The notes: a model not told the origin generated them from the letters alone. A stretch of DNA of 12,075 nucleotides from M3007 sp035299505 (GCA_035299505.1 DATGWL010000215.1:1-12075), one strand, 5' to 3'; numbered from the stretch's first letter, positions 1-6,082 are shown. Numbers and translations: made by a program.

Positions 1-141
1 CCGGGCCAAAAACTTGTCCTTTTTCCGCCATTTTTCACCTTTTTTCAGTCACGTAACTCAGGCTATGCTTCTTCAAAAACGCAAAAACTGACGAAAAAAG
101 CTCAAATTTTTGACTCCGGCAGAAAATCCCCAACATGCTCT
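1..141. repeat. Left copy of ~140 bp inverted flanking repeat (inner end of a larger element?)
   Basis: This segment is the reverse complement of 11935-12074 apart from one single-base indel (an extra T near position 14-15) and one substitution (near position 119). The inner boundary is sharp: the copies agree through CAACATGCTCT and then diverge. The outer boundary is not in the window, so the repeat probably continues outward. Read outward on the minus strand, an ATG at 31-29 opens a frame MAEKGQ that runs off the edge; the indel puts this copy out of frame with the right copy. The pattern fits one end of an insertion sequence followed by the start of its transposase, but no transposase domain can be recognised from ten residues. 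The repeat ends 13 bases before the ATG of the next gene, so the native upstream region of that gene has been replaced or displaced. Confidence 0.85.
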
Positions 142-154
142 TAAACTTATCTAC

Positions 155-1084
155 ATGTTCTCCTTTTTCAAAAAAAAATCGTCACTGCCGCAAGTCCCAT
201 CCTGGGCAAGCTGGTTTACCCCTGAAGAATTCCAGCACTTTCAGGAAACAGTAAATCGGTATTTTCAAACTCAAAACCTGGGTCTTACCTGGGGAGATGG
301 GGTAATAGAGATAGAAAACGAACAGTTTGGGTATAAACAATTAGGCATGGTCAACCTGGCGCAATCATGTAAGCAAAGTGATTTGCGACAGTACCCGGCT
401 ATTGTAACCGATCATTTTGAAACACTCAAAAAAGCCAGGCAATTTGAAGTGCAATTCAAGGAGGATGTGGTGGATTTTGAGAAGATCAAGCACTATCTGG
501 GAGTCAGGCTTTACCCCGACAGCCAGGCGCAACGCCTTGGTCAGGAACATGTTATGGGCAAAAACCTTTCCGATGATATCTATGCAATGCTGGTATTCGA
601 CCTACCCCACAGCATCATGAATGTACAACCTGCTCAGGCGGAAAACTGGGGCAAAAGCCTGGATGAGTTGTTTGACACTGGCCTGGAAAATATCCGGAAA
701 AACTACCCGGTAAAGCCCAGCCAGGAAACTTTTGCAGACTTCAATATATGGTTCTTCAACAGCGACCATTTTTTCACGCCAAATGTGGTATTCGACCTGG
801 AAAACATGCCTCAGGTATTGGGAAAACAAGGGGCACTGGTGGGTATTCCGCACCGGCATTCGGTTATTGTTTACCCCATTGATTCTATAAAAGTAATAGA
901 AGCCATCAATAAGTTGATTCCGGCTATTTATGGAATGAATGAGGAAGGACCAGGCTCCATCAGCAGCCAGATATTTTGGTATAAAGCGGGCCAGTTCCAG
1001 CCGGTCAGGTATGAGCTCACGACTCAGGAATTGCGTCTTTTCCCTTCTGGTGAATTCATTCAAATGCTGGAAACATTGACGTAG
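155..1084 (+). CDS. DUF1444 (YtpQ-like) family cytosolic protein
   Basis: This 309-residue soluble protein has no signal peptide or membrane segment. The resemblance to the DUF1444/YtpQ family rests on the central block YAMLVFDLPHSIMNV (residues 143-157), followed by a WGKSLDELFDTGLENIRKN block (165-183). These match the family pattern of a beta strand, then W-x3-x-eeL-x4-leNl. A later segment, GALVGIPHRHSVIVYPID (226-243), fits the family's C-terminal strand pair. The biochemical role of the family is not known to me. The start at 155 (MFSFFKKK) is chosen over an in-frame TTG at 110 because the TTG lies inside the flanking repeat. The gene converges on ybeY, with a palindrome between them. 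Its promoter must lie in or beyond the repeat; a weak -7-like AATTTTTG sits at 105-112. Confidence 0.7.
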   Translation: MFSFFKKKSSLPQVPSWASWFTPEEFQHFQETVNRYFQTQNLGLTWGDGVIEIENEQFGYKQLGMVNLAQSCKQSDLRQYPAIVTDHFETLKKARQFEVQFKEDVVDFEKIKHYLGVRLYPDSQAQRLGQEHVMGKNLSDDIYAMLVFDLPHSIMNVQPAQAENWGKSLDELFDTGLENIRKNYPVKPSQETFADFNIWFFNSDHFFTPNVVFDLENMPQVLGKQGALVGIPHRHSVIVYPIDSIKVIEAINKLIPAIYGMNEEGPGSISSQIFWYKAGQFQPVRYELTTQELRLFPSGEFIQMLETLT

Positions 1085-1095
1085 ATAACCTCCCC

Positions 1096-1148
1096 AAATC
1101 ATATGATTTCAGACCTGTAAGGTTTTTGGAAACCTTATAGGTCTGAAA
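1096..1148. repeat. Palindrome plus hairpin between convergent genes
   Basis: Two symmetric structures overlap here. AAATCATATGATTT (1096-1109) is a perfect 14-bp palindrome. TTTCAGACCTGTAAGGTTT (1107-1125) and its inverted partner (1130-1148) form a 19-bp stem, with one mismatch that is a G-U wobble in one RNA strand, closed by a 4-nt TTGG loop. The site lies between the stop codons of two convergent genes (1084 and 1167), the position of a bidirectional terminator. There is no U-run after the stem on either strand, so a classical rho-independent terminator is not clearly supported. The sequence looks like a dispersed extragenic palindrome of the kind common in Bacteroidota, but only one copy is present here. 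Confidence 0.8.
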
Positions 1149-1166
1149 CCAAAATGTCCAGCGGAA

Positions 1167-1622
1167 TTACCCGAACAAACGCTTCAAATAGAAATCCTCT
1201 TTACCGCGCATTACCTTTTCTTCAGCTTCGGTTTTATCCGGATAACCGGAGAGATGCAATACGCCATGTACCAGCACCCTGCACAGTTCCTGTTCGAAAG
1301 GCACCTGCAATTGCTGTGCATTATCCAGTACCCGGTCGTAGCTGATAAACACATCGCCGTGAACGGCATCGTCTGAATAAGGGAAGGTAATCACATCGGT
1401 ATAGTAATCGTGGTCGAGGTATTCCACGTTCATTTCGCGCAGTTTTTCATCGGAACAAAACACGTATTGTACTTCAATAAACGCTTTGCCCTCCGTTTCA
1501 GCCACCCCCTGCAGCCAATCGCTCAGACGCTGCTGCTCGGGCAGTTCAAACTGAACATCTTCAAAATGAAAGGAAACCGGCGCCTCAGGCGCTTCATCGT
1601 GTAAATCCGGAAAGTCAATCAT
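1167..1622 (-). CDS. ybeY: Endoribonuclease / rRNA maturation factor YbeY
   Basis: YbeY is a metal-dependent RNase needed for 16S rRNA 3'-end maturation and late 70S ribosome quality control in the cytosol. The 151-residue length is typical. The diagnostic order of motifs is present: CSDEKLREMN (56-65), YLDHDYYTDVITFPY (68-82), HGDVFIS (88-94) and the metal-site block HGVLHLSGYPDK (119-130). The first two metal-ligand histidines of the HxxxH motif are H119 and H123. The third canonical ligand (GYDH in most bacteria) is absent and the segment reads GYPDK, which to my knowledge is the usual Bacteroidota variant rather than a defect. It lies downstream of the 1645-1841 array, and its start codon is 22 bases past the end of that array, so it is probably transcribed from its own promoter or by readthrough. 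Confidence 0.95.
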   Translation of the reverse strand: MIDFPDLHDEAPEAPVSFHFEDVQFELPEQQRLSDWLQGVAETEGKAFIEVQYVFCSDEKLREMNVEYLDHDYYTDVITFPYSDDAVHGDVFISYDRVLDNAQQLQVPFEQELCRVLVHGVLHLSGYPDKTEAEEKVMRGKEDFYLKRLFG

Positions 1623-1626
1623 GGGG

Positions 1627-1634
1627 CAAATATC
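1627..1634 (-). promoter_or_regulatory. Possible Bacteroidota -7 element for ybeY
   Basis: On the minus strand the sequence GATATTTG matches the Bacteroidota sigma-A -7 consensus TAnnTTTG at all but the first position. It ends four bases before the ybeY ATG, which would give an almost leaderless transcript. No convincing -33 TTTG is seen, because the upstream sequence is the heptamer array. Confidence 0.25.
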
Positions 1635-1644
1635 GGGATTTTTG

Positions 1645-1841
1645 ACGGCTTACGACTTACGGTAGACGGTGGACGGTAGACGGTAGACGGTGGACGGTGG
1701 ACGGTGGACGGTGGCGTTGCTTTTTAGATTTGTTTTGGACTATTGGCAGGTAAGGAACCTCAAGAGCAACGCCACCGTAAGCCGTCAACCGTCCACCGTC
1801 TACCGTCTACCGTAGGCCGTCAACCGTAAGCCGTCCACCGT
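1645..1841. repeat. Array A: 10 + 10 heptamers in inverted orientation, 7-bp unit ACGGTRG
   Basis: The left arm is ten consecutive 7-mers (1645-1714) ending in CGTTGC (1715-1720). The right arm (1766-1841), read on the minus strand, is again ten 7-mers ending in CGTTGC. The commonest units are ACGGTGG and ACGGTAG, with variants ACGGCTT, ACGGTTG, ACGGCCT and ACGACTT. The 45-nt loop is 1721-1765. Aligning the arms register to register gives 58 of 70 matching unit positions plus a perfect 6-bp inner clamp, so a stem of about 76 bp is possible. The right arm touches the TAG stop codon (1842-1844) of the small secreted protein with no spacer. There are no unique spacers between units, so this is not a CRISPR array. 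Confidence 0.95.
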
Positions 1842-2174
1842 CTACGTACACGGAATGACCCGAACGGTAACGGAGGTGGTGAGTCGGCAGCCGCCTTTGG
1901 TCACTACCGTAACCTCGTAGGTTCCTTCCTCGCGCACGCGCAGGAACCGATCCTGTACGCCAGTATTCCATTCAAAGCTCTCGTAATCGCCCTCTGCTTT
2001 AAGGATGGCTTCTCCGCCTTTGCAGATGGTGGTAGGGCCGGAAATATTTACCCCTGGCGACCGGTAGGCCGGCTTGGGCGCCGGGGCCGGTGTTTCTTCC
2101 GGAGCAGGTTTGGTGGTTTGCGCCTGTGTTGCCAGGCCGAAAAGCATAAAAGCGGCGAAAAGCAGGGTACGCAT
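1842..2174 (-). CDS. Small secreted Ig/PKD-like domain protein
   Basis: This 110-residue protein begins with a signal peptide (MRTLLFAAFMLFGLATQAQ; cleavage probably after the Ala-Gln-Ala region near residue 18). A Pro/Ala-rich linker follows (residues 22-38) and then one compact beta-sandwich-like domain (42-110). The domain shows the pattern GPTTICKGGEAILKA ... FEWNTG ... Y-x-V-x-V, as in the PKD/Ig-like repeats of Bacteroidota gliding and surface adhesins, where Cys51 in TIC often pairs with a Cys near the last strands (Cys96 in GGCRL). It has no T9SS sorting domain and no lipobox, so it is likely periplasmic or released. A single-domain protein of this kind is unusually short; partner and substrate are unknown. 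The stop codon abuts array A directly. Confidence 0.75.
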   Translation of the reverse strand: MRTLLFAAFMLFGLATQAQTTKPAPEETPAPAPKPAYRSPGVNISGPTTICKGGEAILKAEGDYESFEWNTGVQDRFLRVREEGTYEVTVVTKGGCRLTTSVTVRVIPCT

Positions 2175-2190
2175 AGGAAAGTCTGTTTAT

Positions 2191-2279
2191 TTACCGCAAA
2201 GTACGAATTTCACCGCTAAGTACGCTAAGTACGCAAAATAGTCTCTCTTCGCGCACTTAGCGTACTTTGCGGTGAACCC
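2191..2279. repeat. Array B1: inverted repeat of ~9-bp units, CGC(T/A)AAGTA
   Basis: The stem arms are 2211-2234 and 2251-2274, with 22 of 24 positions pairing, around a loop containing AAAATAGTCTCTCTTC. An extra half-copy (TTACCGCAAAGTACG, from 2191) precedes the left arm. The arms consist of a repeated 9-mer of the form CGCTAAGTA/CGCAAAGTA. On the minus strand the element begins within about five bases of the TAA stop of the first beta-barrel gene (2280-2282) and fills most of the gap to the next start codon (2174). Confidence 0.9.
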
Positions 2280-2966
2280 TTACAACTGATACACGCATGC
2301 CAGGTTCATCATCACCGGACTAATCCGCGAATGCACATTGTCCAGATCATCCAGTTCGTTGAAGAAATACAGGAAACGGGATTCCAGTTTGAGTTTGAAG
2401 GATTTACCCAGCGGAATATTCCCGCCCAGGCCAAAATCTGTCGCAAAACTATTGTGGTGCCAGTTATCGTTCCTAACGTCGATAGGATCACCGGACAGCT
2501 GTTCTTTATCAGGTTCCAGGGCTTTAAAACTCGTCCAGCCCTTGGTTAATCTTCCTCCGGTAGCGCCGGCTACCAGATAGAACCAGGATATCTTCCGGAT
2601 GGGCATTACTTCAGCCAGCACACTTACTTCCCAGAATTGATAGTTTTCCCGGTAACGGTATTGAGATCCGTCAAAATCGCCACTTAAAAAGTCACTTTCA
2701 AAGATAAAGCTCTTTATATCTCCATTGGCATAGACCTGTGTACCCAATTCGGTTCTTAACTTCAATTGTTTATGCAAGGGTATTTCCGATAATAATACTG
2801 CTCGCCATCCATATGCCGATTGATATTCCGGCCAATCAAAAGGCAGATTATCCACATCCCATTTCCAGCTGGTGTGATTAATTCCTGCACTTAAACCCAC
2901 ACTGATTTGTGCAGACAATACAGCAGTAAAAGAGAGGAAGGCTATTAGTAAAACGTTCTTTTTCAT
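2280..2966 (-). CDS. Outer-membrane beta-barrel protein, paralog 1
   Basis: This 228-residue protein starts with a Sec signal peptide, MKKNVLLIAFLSFTAVLSAQ, cleaved before or after Q20. The mature part has alternating hydrophobic and aromatic strands separated by short turns (SVGLSAGINHTSWKW, FWEVSVLAEVMPI, DFGLGGNIPLG, FKLKLESRFLYFF). The last strand ends in a hydrophobic residue (CVYQL), as expected for a PorT/OmpW-like beta barrel in the outer membrane. Upstream in-frame codons to 3032 are rejected because they lie in repeat B2 and would hide the signal peptide. The next upstream gene encodes a paralog of exactly the same length. The substrate or role is not recognisable; small Bacteroidota barrels of this kind may be pores, adhesins or structural proteins. 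Confidence 0.8.
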   Translation of the reverse strand: MKKNVLLIAFLSFTAVLSAQISVGLSAGINHTSWKWDVDNLPFDWPEYQSAYGWRAVLLSEIPLHKQLKLRTELGTQVYANGDIKSFIFESDFLSGDFDGSQYRYRENYQFWEVSVLAEVMPIRKISWFYLVAGATGGRLTKGWTSFKALEPDKEQLSGDPIDVRNDNWHHNSFATDFGLGGNIPLGKSFKLKLESRFLYFFNELDDLDNVHSRISPVMMNLACVYQL

Positions 2967-2984
2967 AGTAATTAGGTAATATTG

Positions 2985-3074
2985 TTCACCGCAAAGTACG
3001 CAAAGTGCGCAAAATAATCTCCCTTCGCGCACTTTGCGTACTTAGCGGTGAAATTCGTACTTCGCGGTGAACCC
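2985..3074. repeat. Array B2: second copy of the ~9-bp-unit hairpin
   Basis: The arms 2985-3010 and 3027-3052 pair at 25 of 26 positions. The loop AAAATAATCTCCCTTC is nearly the same as the B1 loop and lies in the same direction. A half-copy (ATTCGTACTTCGCGGTGAA, 3053-3071) sits on the right side here, whereas in B1 the equivalent half-copy is on the left. The element ends three bases before the stop codon of the second beta-barrel gene and stops 18 bases short of the start of the first, so it fills the gap between the paralogs. Confidence 0.92.
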
Positions 3075-3761
3075 TTACAACTGATACACGCATGCCAGAT
3101 TCAGCATCACCGGACTAATCCGCGAATGCACATTATCCAGGTCGTCGAGTTCGTTGAAGAAATACAGGAAACGGGATTCCAGTTTGAGTTTGAAGGATTT
3201 ACCCAGCGGAATATTCCCGCCCAGGCCAAAATCTGTCGCAAAACTATTGTGGTGATAATTGTCGTTGTCAACATCAATCGAGCCGCCAGTTACCTGCTCT
3301 TTATCCGGCTCAAGAGCTTTATAACTCGTCCAGCCCTTGGTCAACCTGCCCCCTGTGGCGCCGGCTACCACATACAACCAGGAGATTTTGGGCAGCGGCA
3401 TGACTTCCGCCAGCACACTTACTTCCCAGAATTGATAGTTTTCCCGGTAACGGTATTGAGATCCGTCAAGATCACCGCTTAAATAATCAGATGGAAAAAT
3501 TAGGCTTACATCATCTTTGTTGGTATACACTTGCGTACCGAGTTCGGTTCTTAACTTCAATTGTTTCTGTAAAGGTATTTCTGCCAGCAGGGCTGCTCTC
3601 CACCCAAAACCGGGTTGAAAATCATACGCATCCTGAGGCAGATTATCAACCTCCCATTTCCAGGAGGAATAATTGGCGCCTCCAGACAAACCAATGCTTA
3701 CCTGAGCAGAGATCGGGCTGGTGCATACCACCAGCATCAGCAGGAAAAGGTGTTTTTTCAT
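3075..3761 (-). CDS. Outer-membrane beta-barrel protein, paralog 2
   Basis: This 228-residue protein is collinear with the product of 2280-2966. It has signal peptide MKKHLFLLMLVVCTSPISAQ and a mature barrel beginning VSIGLSGGANYSSWKWEVDN. The C-terminal 60 residues are almost identical to those of paralog 1. The two differ in probable extracellular loops (for example PQDAYDFQPGFG against PFDWPEYQSAYG, and GGSIDVDNDNYHH against GDPIDVRNDNWHH). DNA identity is patchy: a 107-bp stretch (3148-3254) and a 61-bp stretch (3409-3469) match paralog 1 exactly, while sequence between them is clearly diverged. The upstream permease stops 32 bases before this start, so the two may be co-transcribed. Confidence 0.8.
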   Translation of the reverse strand: MKKHLFLLMLVVCTSPISAQVSIGLSGGANYSSWKWEVDNLPQDAYDFQPGFGWRAALLAEIPLQKQLKLRTELGTQVYTNKDDVSLIFPSDYLSGDLDGSQYRYRENYQFWEVSVLAEVMPLPKISWLYVVAGATGGRLTKGWTSYKALEPDKEQVTGGSIDVDNDNYHHNSFATDFGLGGNIPLGKSFKLKLESRFLYFFNELDDLDNVHSRISPVMLNLACVYQL

Positions 3762-3793
3762 GTGTAGTAGATTTGTGTTATGAATTGATATCT

Positions 3794-5116
3794 TCAGGTC
3801 TTTTTTCTAAAAAATGCATAATAAGCCGCAATACCCGCCAGTACCACCACCAGTCCGGCCAGTGCCTTTTGCCAGCTGCCAACAATGTTAAACGCTACAA
3901 ACCAGGCGCAGATGGCCACAAAAACTATAGGAGTGAGGGGATAAAAAGTGGTCCGGTAACTCCGCTCGGCATCCGGACGTTTTTTGCGAAATACAAAAAT
4001 GGTGGTACCTACCAGCATCAGGCCAATCCAGTCGAGAAAGGTTACGTACTCGATCAAATCGTTGAACGTGCCCCAGAAAAAAAGCAGAAACAGCGCCCAG
4101 GCACTCTGGATCAGCATGGCCCACACAGGTGTGCGCCATTTGGGGTGTATTTCGGCCAGTTTGGCAAAGAAAACCCCGTCTTTGGCCATGGCATAATACA
4201 TTCTGGGAGAGGTTACAGAGTATATCCCGATGCTTCCAAAGGTGCTTAACGCAATCAACAGGGCCATCAGGGTGCCGCCCATGGTCGTAACGTGGTTCAT
4301 CGCATCGGCGGCTACAGTTTTGGAGTGGGCAATTTGCTCCAGCGGCAGCAAACGCATATACGCCACATTGGCCAGCACATACACCAGCGTGATCACTACT
4401 GCGCCCAGAATCATGGCGCGGGGAACGGTGCGCTGGGGGTCTTTAGTTTCGCCGGCCATGTAGGAGGCGTGTTGCCAGCCGCCGTAACTCCATAATACGC
4501 CGATAAAACCCAGCGCCAGGGCGCTCATCAGGTTTTCCGGAGGAGTCTGCACGAATACGCTGGCCGCATTGGCAGCGTCTACCTGCGGATTGGCGAAAAA
4601 CATACCCGCGCCGATGATCATAACCAGTCCCACCAGCTTGGCGCCACCAAACAAATTGGCAATCCACTCGCCAATACCCACCCCAAACAGGTTAACCACC
4701 GTCAGCACCACAATAATGCCTGCCGCCAGCGGAATTTCCCATACCGAATCGCCCGCGCTGCCATACAGATAACACAGGTGTTCGGCGCAAACCAGCGCCA
4801 GCGCCGCAATAGCGCCTGCTGTGCTGCAAAAAAGAATAAACCAGCCGTACAAAAAGCCCACCAGATCGCCGTACGCCTCCCGCAAATACACATACAAACC
4901 ACCTGCACCCGGAAACATCCCTCCCATTTCAGCGAAGGTAAGCGCACCAGCCAGGGCCACTACCCCACCCAAAATCCACAGCCAGATAACATAATCCGGC
5001 GAATGTACATGCAATGCCACATGGCCGGGTGTTCGGAAAATACCACTGCCAATGGTGCATCCAATGGCAATCATGGTTAAACCGTAGAGAGAAAGGGAGC
5101 GTTTGAGTTCAGTCAC
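3794..5116 (-). CDS. APC-superfamily amino acid permease (LAT-like)
   Basis: This 440-residue integral inner-membrane protein has about twelve hydrophobic segments. The first helix carries the unwound substrate-binding motif GCTIGSGIFRTPG (19-31), with GSGIF at 23-27. FAEMGGMFPGAGGLYVYLREAYG (61-83) is the conserved helix 2-3 region. Helix 6 has the FIGVLWSYGGWQ segment (204-215), followed by the family loop MAGETKDPQRTVPRA (220-234). SPRMYYAMAKDGVFF (303-317) is the helix 8 motif. These identify the APC superfamily and resemble the LAT/AGT branch and its prokaryotic homologues; the precise amino acid and transport mode (exchange or cation-coupled) cannot be read from sequence. The start is GTG at 5116-5114; the next Met (residue 15) would cut into helix 1. 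Array C lies immediately upstream. Confidence 0.92.
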   Translation of the reverse strand: MTELKRSLSLYGLTMIAIGCTIGSGIFRTPGHVALHVHSPDYVIWLWILGGVVALAGALTFAEMGGMFPGAGGLYVYLREAYGDLVGFLYGWFILFCSTAGAIAALALVCAEHLCYLYGSAGDSVWEIPLAAGIIVVLTVVNLFGVGIGEWIANLFGGAKLVGLVMIIGAGMFFANPQVDAANAASVFVQTPPENLMSALALGFIGVLWSYGGWQHASYMAGETKDPQRTVPRAMILGAVVITLVYVLANVAYMRLLPLEQIAHSKTVAADAMNHVTTMGGTLMALLIALSTFGSIGIYSVTSPRMYYAMAKDGVFFAKLAEIHPKWRTPVWAMLIQSAWALFLLFFWGTFNDLIEYVTFLDWIGLMLVGTTIFVFRKKRPDAERSYRTTFYPLTPIVFVAICAWFVAFNIVGSWQKALAGLVVVLAGIAAYYAFFRKKT

Positions 5117-5134
5117 AGGAAAGGTTGGTGTTTA

Positions 5135-5475
5135 GGTCATTGGAGGGTCATTTAGGGGTCATTTACAGGTCATTAGGGGGTCATTAGGGGGGCATTTAGG
5201 TCATTGGAGGGTCATTTAGGGGTCATTTAGGTCATTGGAGGGCATTTGGGGGGCATTTGGGTTGTATAATTAACGTGGGTTGTCATTCCGAGTACTCGGA
5301 ACCTACAGAAGCCCGGTTCCCGAAATGCTTTGTCCCCATGCATCCGAATTGCCTGGCTTGTGTAGGTCCTTCGCTTCGCTCTGGATGACAACCCACGATG
5401 ATTAAATGACATCAATGACCCCCAAATGACCTCAAAATGACCTTTAAATGACCTTTAAATGACCTCAAAATGCCC
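5135..5475. repeat. Array C: inverted arrays of an ~11-bp unit, GGTCATTTAGG
   Basis: The left arm has twelve units (5135-5261), most of them 11 bp long, with core GGTCATT followed by TAGG, GGAG or AGGG; three are shortened to 9-10 bp and three read GGCATTT or GGGCATTT. The right arm (about 5401-5475), read on the minus strand, has seven units such as GGTCATTTAAA and GGTCATTTTGA. The arms face each other across a separate hairpin element (5274-5397). The right arm starts about five bases from the TGA stop (5480-5482) of the Trp-repeat gene; the left arm ends 18 bases before the GTG start of the permease. The 362-nt gap holds no other gene. A short frame across it (5227-5415) is repeat sequence and not credible. 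Confidence 0.93.
5274..5397. repeat. Nested long hairpin element inside array C
   Basis: The arms are about 5274-5313 and 5355-5397. They share CGTGGGTTGTCAT at the outer end and ACCTACAGAAGCC against ACCTACACAAGCC at the inner end, with a less similar middle. The left arm holds a perfect 16-bp palindrome, TTCCGAGTACTCGGAA (5286-5301). At the corresponding place the right arm has GAGCGAAGCGAAG (minus strand). The sequence resembles the TGTCATTCCGAG-type dispersed repeats seen in many Bacteroidota intergenic regions; that comparison is from memory. It differs in sequence from the array units around it, so it looks inserted into, or captured by, the array. Confidence 0.8.
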
Positions 5476-5479
5476 AAAA

Positions 5480-6082
5480 TCACATCTTCGGGCTGGTGTT
5501 ATAAATCACCAAAAAGATCATGGCCAACTTCATTTCCTCTGAAATATTGGGGGTAAGCTTATCGTCCACAGCCCAGTCACGTGGATCCTGGGAGCGCAGG
5601 GTATAGAGGTAAAAATTGCCATAATTTGCATCCTGCACCAGCCATTCATCATACTGATTGGCCCATTTGCTGCGAATATTGAGGGTAATATCATTGTCGG
5701 AAACACGCCATTCCTTGAAATCGCCGCTCCAGGCAGTTCGCATCGTAACCACCACCCCGGAATACGTGCGCAGCTCCCACTGCTGCGGATCGTCTTTCCA
5801 TTTTTGCCGGATAGTTCCGCGCTGCCCACCTACTTCAAAATCCCATTCCGACCAGTCGTCGCGCACATTCAGCCAGCGGAGCTTAAGTTCGCCGTACAGT
5901 TCTTCCTGCATTTCTTCCCCCTCCTCCAGCATGCGGGGGTCGTCCATGCTGGCATAGATTTCCCATTCCACAAAGGAATCCTGCCAGCGCGAACTCACAG
6001 TGGTCAGGATAGGGGCCTGAGCCAATACGGAAAAGGCTGCAAGCACACCCAGGCTAGTAAATATGAACCGTACGTTTACCAT
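5480..6082 (-). CDS. Secreted protein of Trp-x6-Trp repeats (unrecognised family)
   Basis: This 200-residue protein has an N-terminal signal peptide (MVNVRFIFTSLGVLAAFSVLAQA). The mature chain is built of repeats in which two tryptophans are exactly seven residues apart: W33/W40, W70/W77, W95/W102, W118/W125 and W140/W147, plus a final W170 in DPRDW. The consensus is R-x-x-W-x-x-[DQ]-[FYP]-x-[EQ]-W-x-[LV], and the later repeats have a period of 22-25 residues. An acidic insertion (MDDPRMLEEGEEMQEELYGE, 46-65) separates the first two. The pattern suggests short beta hairpins stacked by Trp, in a small solenoid or barrel, but I do not recognise the family. It is probably periplasmic or extracellular. 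The C-terminal tail (residues 180-200) is hydrophobic and is not a T9SS sorting domain. Arrays C and D flank it on both sides. Confidence 0.75.
   Translation of the reverse strand: MVNVRFIFTSLGVLAAFSVLAQAPILTTVSSRWQDSFVEWEIYASMDDPRMLEEGEEMQEELYGELKLRWLNVRDDWSEWDFEVGGQRGTIRQKWKDDPQQWELRTYSGVVVTMRTAWSGDFKEWRVSDNDITLNIRSKWANQYDEWLVQDANYGNFYLYTLRSQDPRDWAVDDKLTPNISEEMKLAMIFLVIYNTSPKM

Noticed and set aside
110..154. TTG start for the DUF1444-like gene adding 15 residues
   Set aside because: The extension lies inside the flanking repeat. The ATG at 155 gives a natural start (MFSFFKKK).
602..1102. 166-codon minus-strand frame opposite the DUF1444-like gene
   Set aside because: It is an antisense shadow of a protein with a recognised family pattern, and it runs into the intergenic palindrome.
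1645..1841. CRISPR array
   Set aside because: The units are 7 bp with no unique spacers, and the arms are inverted. The same reasoning applies to arrays B, C and D. No cas genes are present.
2967..3032. Upstream start for beta-barrel paralog 1 adding 22 residues
   Set aside because: The extra codons read repeat B2 and would bury the signal peptide. The start at 2966 gives the same length as the paralog.
3491..4249. 252-codon plus-strand open frame antisense to the barrel and permease genes
   Set aside because: It spans two well-supported genes and their junction on the other strand, and its translation has no recognisable domain.
5227..5415. 62-codon minus-strand frame inside array C
   Set aside because: It is made entirely of repeat and hairpin sequence, with no coding character.
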